Shown here piece by piece: positions 7,098-12,530 of a stretch of 12,530 nt of DNA; the stretch's first letter is position 1, and each line of letters begins with the position of its first letter. The notes under the pieces were generated by a model, which saw only the letters and a program-made list of their open reading frames with translations, did no database searches and was not told the DNA's origin. The translations under genes and the position numbers were made by a program. Source of the stretch: Kiritimatiellia bacterium (GTDB taxonomy: Bacteria; Verrucomicrobiota; Kiritimatiellia; RFP12; UBA1067); contig CAAGNL010000251.1 in NCBI GenBank assembly GCA_900771305.1, positions 1 to 12,530 of the forward strand, in the 5' to 3' direction.

Positions 7098-9011
7098 ATG
7101 AATAAAACACTTCTTCTGATGGCTGCGGTCGCGGCCGCCTTCACGATGTCGGTGTCTGCCGAGGTCGTCCATCCCTACGGCGTCTGCGCCCATGTGACGC
7201 GCAGCGAGCGCGGTGCGCATCGGCTGAAGGGCACGCTCGACGCGATGGAGATGGCGGGCATCCGGTACGTCCGCAGCGACTTCGACGCCCCGGCCGTTCT
7301 GAAGGCGGACGGCACCTACGACTTCTCGAACTACGACCGTCTGCTGGACGAACTCGACGCGCGCGGCGTGAAGCTGCTGCCGATCCTCTACGGATACGAG
7401 CGGGGGCTGCCGCCGGCGGATCTGGAGAAGTACAAGGCCTACGTTCGGACGGTCGTCTCGCACTACGGGCGCCGTCTGCCCGTGGTGGAGATCTGGAACG
7501 AGGCGAACCTGAACGGCTTCTTCAAGGGCGAGGACCCAGTCCTCTACGCGAAGACCCTCCAGGCGGCGTACGAGGTGGTGAAGAGCGTCGATCCCGAGAT
7601 CCGCGTCGCGTTCACGGGCACGGCGGGCGTGCCGCTCGACTACATCCGCAAGGTCTTCGAGGCGGGCGCGGCGAAGAGCTTCGACATCATGAACGTTCAT
7701 CCCTATTCGCATCCCGCCCAGCCGGAGGGGTCGATGGACGTGCAGACGGAGAAGCTGCGGGCGTTGATGACGGAGTTCGGCTGCGGCGACAAGCCGATCT
7801 GGTTCACGGAGATCGGCTGGCCGACCCACACCGTGAAGGTCGAGGTCTCGTTCCCGAGCATTCTCCTCGCGGGGCTCAAGACGGCGCGCCCGGACCAGAA
7901 GACGTGGAACGTGGTCCTCGCCGACCTCAAGGTGGATGGCGCGGAGCCCGAGCAGGACCTCGCCAACGAGCTGCGCGACCTTCTGCCGCCCGGCAGCCGG
8001 GTCCGCGTCTGCACGCAGAAGGAGACCTGCCGTCTACTGGACGAGGGCGGTGTCGACGCGGTCGTGTACCCGTTCGACGAGTCCTTCCCGGCGGATACGC
8101 TGGAGGCCGTCAACGAGTTCATCCGGAAGGGGGGCGTTCTGGTCGACTTCGGCGGAATGCCCTGCTATTTCGGGCGCCGCGGGTCGGAGTCCGTCGCGGG
8201 CATGCAGCACGGCGGCGCGGCCGGGCGCTTTCCGTTCGGCTTCCGCGCCTGGTGGCTGGACAAGGCCGGAACCTATCCCGGGGAGGCGGCGACCTTCGCC
8301 ACGGAGGCGGGCCTCGCCGCCGGCGTGAAGCAGGAGCCGACGGGCTTCCTGGCGAAGCGGTTCCTCGCCCCCGACCGCATCGGCGAGGCGTCCGAGTGGA
8401 TTCCGCTCGTCGCGGGCCGGACGACGAACGGCGTGGACCTCGTCTCGGCCGCCGTCGTGCGCTACCGTGGCGAACGCACGGGCGCGGCGGTGCTCTGCTC
8501 GCTCTTCCCGCCGCGCTACGTGCTGGGGACGAACAGCGAGGAGAACCAGGCGAAGTTCACGACGCGCGGGCTCGCGATCGCGTTCGCCGAGGGCGTCGAG
8601 GCCTACTTCCCCTACAATCTGCGCTCCTTCGAGGAGGATCCCTACTACAGCGAGCATCATTTCGGGCTGATGCACGCGGACTTCACGCCGAAGCCGGCCT
8701 ATGCGGCCTATGGCGCCTTCACACGGATGCGTCCCGCGGGGTCGCTGCAGAGGCCCGGCGCCTGGCACGACAAGGATCGCCGCTTCTTCCATCCGCAGTG
8801 GACGCGTCCCGACGGAAAGAAGGCGGGGCTCGTCTGGCGCCTTGGCGCCGCGGAATCCAGAAAACTGAAGTTCACGGGCGGGAAACCGACGTTCTACAAC
8901 TACGCGGGACGCAAGATCGGCGTCCGCGACGTGGGCGACGGTGTCTATTCGGTGCCCGTCTCCGATTCGCCGGTCTATTTCGTCGGCGCGGAACTTGTGC
9001 AGGAGAAGTAG
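7098..9011 (+). CDS. Exported GH39-like clan GH-A glycoside hydrolase with a large insertion in the barrel
   Basis: 637 aa from ATG 7098. The signal peptide MNKTLLLMAAVAAAFTMSVSA is cut after A21. The barrel shows EIWNEANLNGFF with probable acid/base E135 and PIWFTEIGWPTH with probable nucleophile E238, the pattern of GH39-like beta-xylosidases and related clan GH-A enzymes. After the nucleophile strand the barrel is interrupted by about 250 residues (roughly 250-495), which include a Rossmann-like stretch resembling glutamine-amidotransferase or beta-galactosidase trimerisation domains (VDAVVYPFDESF, then FIRKGGVLVDFGGMP). The final barrel strand resumes at EAYFPYNLRS (A502 onward) and HHFGLMHADFTPKPAYAAY. 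A short beta domain closes the protein. It probably releases pentose or related sugars outside the cytoplasm. It is 23 bases upstream of the araD-like gene and likely co-transcribed with it. Substrate unknown; GH39 also includes arabinosidases and iduronidases. Confidence 0.85.
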   Translation: MNKTLLLMAAVAAAFTMSVSAEVVHPYGVCAHVTRSERGAHRLKGTLDAMEMAGIRYVRSDFDAPAVLKADGTYDFSNYDRLLDELDARGVKLLPILYGYERGLPPADLEKYKAYVRTVVSHYGRRLPVVEIWNEANLNGFFKGEDPVLYAKTLQAAYEVVKSVDPEIRVAFTGTAGVPLDYIRKVFEAGAAKSFDIMNVHPYSHPAQPEGSMDVQTEKLRALMTEFGCGDKPIWFTEIGWPTHTVKVEVSFPSILLAGLKTARPDQKTWNVVLADLKVDGAEPEQDLANELRDLLPPGSRVRVCTQKETCRLLDEGGVDAVVYPFDESFPADTLEAVNEFIRKGGVLVDFGGMPCYFGRRGSESVAGMQHGGAAGRFPFGFRAWWLDKAGTYPGEAATFATEAGLAAGVKQEPTGFLAKRFLAPDRIGEASEWIPLVAGRTTNGVDLVSAAVVRYRGERTGAAVLCSLFPPRYVLGTNSEENQAKFTTRGLAIAFAEGVEAYFPYNLRSFEEDPYYSEHHFGLMHADFTPKPAYAAYGAFTRMRPAGSLQRPGAWHDKDRRFFHPQWTRPDGKKAGLVWRLGAAESRKLKFTGGKPTFYNYAGRKIGVRDVGDGVYSVPVSDSPVYFVGAELVQEK

Positions 9012-9021
9012 GCGGAGGAGA

Positions 9022-9027
9022 AGGAGG
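9022..9027 (+). promoter_or_regulatory. Ribosome binding site for the AraD-like gene
   Basis: AGGAGG, 7 bases before ATG 9035 and within the 23-base gap after the GH39-like stop. It is a strong site, consistent with translation from a shared mRNA. Confidence 0.8.
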
Positions 9028-9034
9028 GCGGACG

Positions 9035-9754
9035 ATGCTGGAGGCGCTGAAGGAAGAGGTCCTCGAGGCGAATCTGCGCCTGGTGCGGGAGGGGCTGGTC
9101 GTGCTGACGTGGGGAAACGCGTCCGCACGGGATCCCGGAACCGGACTCGTCGTCATCAAGCCGAGCGGCGTCGATTCCGCGCGCCTGAAGGTTGAGGACA
9201 TGGTCGTATTGGACCTGGACGGCACCGTTGTCGAGGGCGTCTGCCGACCGTCGTCCGACACGCCCACGCATCTGGAGCTCTACCGCGCGTTCCCCGAAGT
9301 TGGCGGCGTGGTGCACACGCACAGCGCGGAGGCGACGGCGCGGGCGCAGAGCCGTCGCGAGATCCCGTGCTATGGCATGACGCACGCAGGCTGGTTCAAT
9401 GGTCCCGTGCCGCTGGCGCGCTCCCTCACGGAGGAGGAGGTCGCGGCCGACTACGAGCTCAACACGGGCAAGGTGATCGTGGAGCGCTTCAGGGGACTTG
9501 ACCCATTGGCGCTGCCCGGCGTGCTGGTGGAGGGGCATGGACCCTTCACCTGGGGTGTTGATGTGCGCCACGCGGTCGACAGCGCGGTGGCGCTCGAGGC
9601 GATTGCGCGCATGGCACGGTTCACGGAACAGCACTTCGCGACCGTCAACCCCGGCCTCGGACGCTGCGACACGGAACTGCCGCGCCACATCGCCGAGAGG
9701 CACTATCGGCGCAAGCACGGCAGGAATGCCGACTACGGCCAGTCGAAGGCGTAG
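9035..9754 (+). CDS. araD: L-ribulose-5-phosphate 4-epimerase homologue with altered active site
   Basis: 239 aa, close to the 231 aa of E. coli AraD and alignable by eye from the first residue (MLEALKEEVLEANL against MLEDLKRQVLEANL), which fixes the start. Members of this class II aldolase/epimerase family interconvert L-ribulose 5-phosphate and D-xylulose 5-phosphate, linking L-arabinose to the pentose phosphate pathway, and act in the cytoplasm. The metal ligands are all present: D75, H94 and H96 (VHTHSAEA) and H168 (EGHGPF). The glutamate of DYELNTG and the C-terminal tyrosine of ADYGQ (E. coli E142 and Y229) are kept. However, the catalytic Asp120 in E. coli HADYFYG is Gly here (G119 in THAGWFNG), and Thr116 is Met115. 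The fold and metal site look intact, so it may epimerise differently, act as an aldolase on another sugar phosphate, or be impaired. It follows the GH39-like gene and probably shares its promoter. Confidence 0.88.
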   Translation: MLEALKEEVLEANLRLVREGLVVLTWGNASARDPGTGLVVIKPSGVDSARLKVEDMVVLDLDGTVVEGVCRPSSDTPTHLELYRAFPEVGGVVHTHSAEATARAQSRREIPCYGMTHAGWFNGPVPLARSLTEEEVAADYELNTGKVIVERFRGLDPLALPGVLVEGHGPFTWGVDVRHAVDSAVALEAIARMARFTEQHFATVNPGLGRCDTELPRHIAERHYRRKHGRNADYGQSKA

Positions 9755-9781
9755 TCCAACTGCTGAATCTCGTCTCGCCGG

Positions 9782-10699
9782 TCAGAGACCGAGGCGGGCC
9801 TTGGCTGCGGCGAACTGCGCGGAGAGGTCGATCTTCTTCGCGCCGAGGGCGGCGCAGGATTCCGCGAAGCGGCGGAACTTGTGGGGACCCGGATTCAGGT
9901 TGTCGAGCACGCGGACCTCGGCGGCGCCGAAGGTGCAGGCCTCGGAGAGCATGCCGGTCGACTCCGCGGTGACGTAGAGCGTCTTCGCGAGGGAGACGAA
10001 CGCGGGAATCGGATTGAAGTGGTCCTTCGAGTAGAGCAGCTTGTAGTCGAAGGGGAACGAATCGACCACGGCCTCGACGTCGGCCGGCGTGCGGCGGGAG
10101 GTGGTGACCCACATCTCCTTGCCCTGCTGGTCGGCGAAGATCTTCGTGAGTTCGGCCCTCATCCAGTCGGCCGTCAGGGTGGAGCACTTGTTGGGTCCAC
10201 CCACGATCACGGCGACTGCGTCCTTCTGCGGCGTGTGGCGCTCGAGGAAAGCCTTCGTGCCGGCCGCGTAGAAGGCGGCGTCGTTGGCGACGAGGTTGGC
10301 GGGGATCTCGATGACGTTGGCGGCGGCGGGCGGACGGTCGAAGGCCGGGGCGAGCACGCAGTCGAAGGTCGAGATCCGATAGCCGCGCGGATAGAGCACA
10401 ACACCGCACTTCACGCCGAGACGGCGGGCGAGCGACTTGGCGGCGTAGAAGGTGCCGGAGCCGGTGCCGAGCACGGCCGCATAGGGGGTGTTGGATTTCA
10501 GGATTGCCGGATTGGCGGATTTCAGGAGCCCAAAGGCGTGGATGCCGAGGTGGTCGAAGAGGTAGGAGAGCGCCTTGTGGAACGCACTTCTGAAGTGGAC
10601 TTCAACGAGGTCGAAGTCGCAGCCAAGGGCGCGGGCGAAGGCCTTGGACTGGTTTTCGTGTCCGGCCTTGCCGTCGGTGAGAATGAGGGCTTTGTTCAT
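9782..10699 (-). CDS. ELM1/GtrOC1-family putative glycosyltransferase
   Basis: 305 aa. It resembles the ELM1 family (Pfam Mito_fiss_Elm1, formerly DUF1022), named from a plant mitochondrial fission protein but widespread in bacteria, where it is thought to be a GT-B-fold glycosyltransferase of envelope glycan synthesis. Visible motifs are ILTDGKAGHENQ at residues 6-17, VLGTGSGTFYAAK (76-88), IVGGPNK (165-171), VTTSRRTP (198-205) and YVTAESTGMLSEA (242-254). The last three match the conserved nucleotide-sugar-site stretches of the family as I remember them. There is no signal peptide, so it is cytoplasmic or membrane-peripheral. Its ATG overlaps the TGA of the upstream DHH phosphoesterase (ATGA), so the two are translationally coupled. 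It converges on the araD-like gene with only 27 bases between stops. No acceptor or donor sugar can be named. Confidence 0.83.
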   Translation of the reverse strand: MNKALILTDGKAGHENQSKAFARALGCDFDLVEVHFRSAFHKALSYLFDHLGIHAFGLLKSANPAILKSNTPYAAVLGTGSGTFYAAKSLARRLGVKCGVVLYPRGYRISTFDCVLAPAFDRPPAAANVIEIPANLVANDAAFYAAGTKAFLERHTPQKDAVAVIVGGPNKCSTLTADWMRAELTKIFADQQGKEMWVTTSRRTPADVEAVVDSFPFDYKLLYSKDHFNPIPAFVSLAKTLYVTAESTGMLSEACTFGAAEVRVLDNLNPGPHKFRRFAESCAALGAKKIDLSAQFAAAKARLGL

Positions 10700-11691
10700 T
10701 TTGCCGTGAGCATTTCCTTCACGGCCTTGCGCATCAGGCGCTTTGCGACGGCCATGCCGCCCTTGACCGTGCAGCCGGCGGCGCGGATGTGTCCACCGCC
10801 GCCGAAGCGGGTGGCGAGGAGAGTCGCGTCCCAGGGCGCGCGGGTGCGGATGGAGACGCGGGTCTCGTGCGTGCGGTCGGGAATCTGATAGAAGAAAAGG
10901 GCGATTTCGTTGCGGGCGACCTGGCGGGGGATCTCGATGACGTCCTCGGCCTCGGCCTTTGTTCCGCGCACTTCCCGGAAGTCGTCACGCGTGAGGGTGA
11001 CTTCGGCGACCTTGCGGTTCTTCCAGATGTGAAGGGAGCGCCAGGCGCGGCGCTTGAGTTCGGTTGCGCGGGTGTTGAAGGAGCAGTAGAGGATGTCGTT
11101 AATGTAGGCCGTGCGCACACCGTGCTTGAGGAGATCACCGGCGGCGCGGAGCGTCGTGGGGCTCGTGGAGTCGTAGGCGAAGCGTCCGGTGTCGGTGACG
11201 AGCGCGACCCAGAGGGCCTCGGCGATCACGCGGTCGATGGGCCACTCCATCCACTTGGCGAATTGCCAGACGAGTTCGCCGGCGGCCGCGGCCGTGGGGT
11301 CGATGATCGAGACCGCGCCCGTGTCACCGCTGGTGGCATGGTGGTCGAAGGTCAAGGTGGGAAGCCTCTCGGCGAAGGGGCGCACCTCGGGCGGAAGTCG
11401 GGAGGGGGCTGCGGCGTCGACGTAGATGAAGAGGTCGAACTTCCGGCGGCGGAGCTGGCGGAGCGGAATGAGGTCCGCGACGCCTTCCAGGAAGCCGGGC
11501 TTGCCAAGCGCATGGACGTCGGCCGTCGCAAAGGCGTCATGTCCCGCGGCGCGGAGCATGCGGGAGAGGGCGATCATCGAACCCAGCGAATCGCCGTCGG
11601 GGCTGAGATGGCCCGAGACGAGGATGCGCCTGGGCTTCGCGAGGAGGTCCTTCGCGGCGGCAAAGCGTGTGCGTATGTCCAACTTGTCCAT
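10696..11691 (-). CDS. nrnA: DHH-family phosphoesterase, NrnA-type nanoRNase/pAp phosphatase
   Basis: 331 aa, the usual size for NrnA (about 310-330). NrnA enzymes degrade 2-5-nt RNAs and often dephosphorylate pAp in the cytoplasm. All DHH motifs are intact: motif I HLSPDGDSLGS (H28, D32, D34), motif II Asp in YVDAA (D92), motif III FDHHAT (D116, H117, H118), motif IV VTDTGRF (D167), and the DHHA1 substrate loop GGGGHIRAAG (297-306). The chosen start is the ATG whose complement is at 11689-11691; it begins MDKLDIRTRF, 27 residues before motif I, as expected. Reading frame continues upstream but runs through the divergent promoter and an RRM gene. No clear ribosome-binding site is seen. Its TGA overlaps the ATG of the ELM1-family gene. 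It diverges from the RRM protein gene with 132 bases between the start codons. Confidence 0.9.
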   Translation of the reverse strand: MDKLDIRTRFAAAKDLLAKPRRILVSGHLSPDGDSLGSMIALSRMLRAAGHDAFATADVHALGKPGFLEGVADLIPLRQLRRRKFDLFIYVDAAAPSRLPPEVRPFAERLPTLTFDHHATSGDTGAVSIIDPTAAAAGELVWQFAKWMEWPIDRVIAEALWVALVTDTGRFAYDSTSPTTLRAAGDLLKHGVRTAYINDILYCSFNTRATELKRRAWRSLHIWKNRKVAEVTLTRDDFREVRGTKAEAEDVIEIPRQVARNEIALFFYQIPDRTHETRVSIRTRAPWDATLLATRFGGGGHIRAAGCTVKGGMAVAKRLMRKAVKEMLTAK

Positions 11692-11707
11692 GAAGGCAAT
11701 ATTAAAC

Positions 11708-11736
11708 CATAAAAATTCCCCCTTGACGAGTGTAAA
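11708..11736 (-). promoter_or_regulatory. Weak candidate promoter for the nrnA/ELM1 operon
   Basis: On the minus strand TTTACA (plus 11731-11736) and TTTATG (plus 11708-11713) are 17 bases apart. The predicted start near 11701 would give a leader of about 10 bases before the nrnA ATG. The -10 is a poor match. It overlaps the RRM gene's -35 box, which lies in this promoter's spacer, so the two polymerases could exclude one another. Confidence 0.3.
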
Positions 11737-11751
11737 AAAGGAGAGTAGACT
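11723..11751 (+). promoter_or_regulatory. Sigma70-type promoter of the RRM protein gene
   Basis: TTGACG at 11723-11728 and TAGACT at 11746-11751, with an ideal 17-base spacer. The surroundings are A/T-rich (AAAAATT at 11711-11717 and an A6 run at 11734-11739), unlike the rest of the window. Transcription is predicted to begin near 11757-11759, giving a 5' leader of about 66 bases. Confidence 0.75.
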
Positions 11752-11755
11752 ATTT

Positions 11756-11781
11756 GGCACAACTCGCCCGAGGCGTGTGCC
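11756..11781 (+). promoter_or_regulatory. Stem-loop at the predicted 5' end of the RRM mRNA
   Basis: GGCACA (11756-11761) pairs with TGTGCC (11776-11781), and CGCC (11765-11768) with GGCG (11772-11775). This gives a 10-bp stem with a one-sided ACT bulge and a CGA loop. It sits exactly at the predicted transcription start and about 24 bases before the ribosome-binding site, so it would protect the mRNA 5' end or act as a regulatory element rather than hide the start codon. Confidence 0.6.
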
Positions 11782-11805
11782 GAGGCGCGATTCGTTGAAG
11801 TGATC

Positions 11806-11813
11806 AAGAAGGA
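11806..11813 (+). promoter_or_regulatory. Ribosome binding site for ATG 11824
   Basis: AAGAAGGA, 10 bases before ATG 11824. Together with the RNP2 motif starting at residue 3, it supports this start over the in-frame ATG at 11800, which precedes the site. Confidence 0.65.
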
Positions 11814-11823
11814 TACAAGAAGT

Positions 11824-12138
11824 ATGGATATCTACGTTGGTAACCTCGCTTACGCGACGACTGACGACGGACTCAAGGCCGCTTTCGCGGCGTATGGCGA
11901 AGTTACCTCCGCACGTGTGGTGACCGATCGCATGACCGGTCGTTCCAAGGGCTTCGGCTTTGTCGAAATGCCCGACCGCACCCAGGCGCAGGCGGCGATC
12001 GACGCCCTCAACGGCCAGCCGCTCGATGGGCGTCCGGTCCGCGTGAACGAGTCGCAGCCCAAGCCTCGCACCGAGCGTCGCGGTGGTTTCGGCGGTCCCC
12101 GCCGTGACCGTGGCGATCGCGGCGACACCCGCTGGTAA
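11824..12138 (+). CDS. Small RNA-binding protein with one RRM domain
   Basis: 104 aa. A single RNA recognition motif fills residues 2 to about 78, with RNP2 IYVGNL at 3-8 and RNP1 KGFGFVEM at 42-49; both keep the aromatic residues that stack on RNA bases (Y4, F44, F46). The tail (about 79-104) is rich in Arg, Gly and Asp (RRGGFGGPRRDRGDRGD), like the glycine-rich RNA-binding proteins of cyanobacteria and Verrucomicrobiota. Such proteins bind single-stranded RNA in the cytoplasm and in cyanobacteria are often cold-induced; whether that applies here is unknown. It is a complete single-gene unit with its own promoter, structured leader and terminator. The upstream in-frame ATG at 11800 would add eight residues before the RNP2 strand and is less likely. 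Confidence 0.93.
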   Translation: MDIYVGNLAYATTDDGLKAAFAAYGEVTSARVVTDRMTGRSKGFGFVEMPDRTQAQAAIDALNGQPLDGRPVRVNESQPKPRTERRGGFGGPRRDRGDRGDTRW

Positions 12139-12164
12139 TCGAAGCGCGCACGCGCGAATGAGGG

Positions 12165-12199
12165 AAGACTCGGCCATTCGGTCGGGTCTTTCTTTTTTT
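12165..12199 (+). terminator. Intrinsic terminator of the RRM protein gene
   Basis: AAGACTCGGCC (12165-12175) pairs with GGTCGGGTCTT (12180-12190): 11 bp including two G-U pairs, with an ATTC loop. It is followed at once by TCTTTTTTT (12191-12199). It lies 26 bases after the stop codon and is the only strong Rho-independent terminator I see in the window. Confidence 0.92.
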
Positions 12200-12530
12200 C
12201 TTCGTCCGGCGGCAAGGCCGCCCTTTCAGTGTGACCGAAGTGAACCGAGAGGGGCGCGCTCCTGCGCGACCGAGAGCCCTATCCATTGCCGCTTCGAAAT
12301 TATTCCGCATCATAATCTCAGAAGCGATCGTCACGGAAGTAGGTGAGATTTCACTGCGTAAGACGGAGATGGTAGGGTGGGTACAGGCAGGAAGGACAGT
12401 GAATTCTTGGAAAGATGAGAAAAGATGGGGTGGCTTCTCAGCGCCACGCGCCGAGGGCGGCGCGGGTACTTCGCGCGCCGGGCCCGTTTGTGGCGAGCAT
12501 TTATGGGAGAGGGGGGGGCAGGGGCGCGAC
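12200..12530. other. 331-base stretch without a recognisable gene
   Basis: No coding frame with a credible product is visible. It holds a small hairpin (GGCGGC 12208-12213 with GCCGCC 12217-12222), two copies of ACCGAGAG (12244-12251 and 12269-12276) flanking a CGCGC/GCGCG stem, and a possible weak promoter (TTGCCG 12286-12291, CATAAT 12311-12316, 19-base spacer). A purine-rich stretch follows (12330-12440). It ends in very G-rich DNA with a G8 run at 12511-12518. It may be the leader of a gene beyond the contig or hold an unrecognised RNA. I see no tRNA, tmRNA, RNase P or SRP RNA signature. Confidence 0.5.

Noticed and set aside
4309..7110. 933-codon open frame on the minus strand
   Set aside because: It lies antisense to the whole three-part hydrolase gene. 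The translation is an Arg/His/Val-rich string without motifs, as expected from a G+C-rich gene read backwards, while the plus strand has a signal peptide and catalytic motifs.
8034..9128. 364-codon open frame on the minus strand
   Set aside because: Antisense to the GH39-like gene and the start of the araD-like gene; Arg-rich, no recognisable domain and no start signals.
9779..9791. Inverted repeat CGGTC-AGA-GACCG between the convergent genes as a terminator
   Set aside because: The stem is only 5 bp and there is no T run on either strand.
12386..12402. SRP RNA-like string (AGGCAGGAAGGACAG)
   Set aside because: A GGAA tetraloop needs CC...GG closing pairs and the conserved symmetric loop; neither is present and no flanking helices form.

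Overview
The window reads as a complete metagenomic contig from a G+C-rich, carbohydrate-degrading bacterium. The likeliest source is an uncultured Kiritimatiellota/Verrucomicrobiota lineage from a gut, rumen or similar habitat. That placement is an inference: it rests on exported glycoside hydrolases and a sialate-O-acetylesterase-type esterase beside a large exported protein with thrombospondin-3-like calcium repeats, plus a short RRM RNA-binding protein and a bacterial ELM1-family protein. No rRNA or other taxonomic marker is present. The first 20 bases are the 3' end of an Illumina TruSeq adapter, so the left edge is technical. The right edge ends in a run of eight Gs and may also be unreliable.

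Layout, left to right. (1) 21-652, +: C-terminal part of an SGNH/sialate O-acetylesterase-like enzyme. (2) 691-3771, +: a 1026-aa exported protein with a nidogen-like domain, five DxDxDG calcium-binding repeats, a beta-rich module and a C-terminal transglutaminase-like Cys/His/Asp domain. Its TGA overlaps the GTG start of (3) 3768-4319, +, a small exported protein of unknown function. The C-terminal domain and the small gene are visibly less G+C-rich than everything around them. (4) 4390-7080, +: an exported three-part clan GH-A glycoside hydrolase. (5) 7098-9011, +: an exported GH39-like hydrolase whose barrel is split by a long insertion, probably read from its own promoter with almost no 5' leader. 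(6) 9035-9754, +: an L-ribulose-5-phosphate 4-epimerase (AraD) homologue lacking the catalytic Asp of the E. coli enzyme. (7) 11691-9782, -: a two-gene operon, an NrnA-type DHH phosphoesterase followed by an ELM1/GtrOC1-family putative glycosyltransferase, with an ATGA overlap. (8) 11824-12138, +: an RRM protein divergent from nrnA, with a good promoter, a hairpin at the predicted 5' end of its mRNA and a strong intrinsic terminator. (9) 12200-12530: no convincing gene.

How the parts may work together: the esterase and the two hydrolases would strip acetyl groups and cleave glycans outside the cytoplasm, and the AraD-like protein would act on a released pentose in the cytoplasm. The hydrolase-araD pair at 7098-9754 looks co-transcribed. 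The transglutaminase-like protein and its overlapping partner form a separate exported pair and are the least understood part of the window. The nrnA/ELM1 operon and the RRM gene are RNA-turnover, envelope or housekeeping genes unrelated to the glycan genes.
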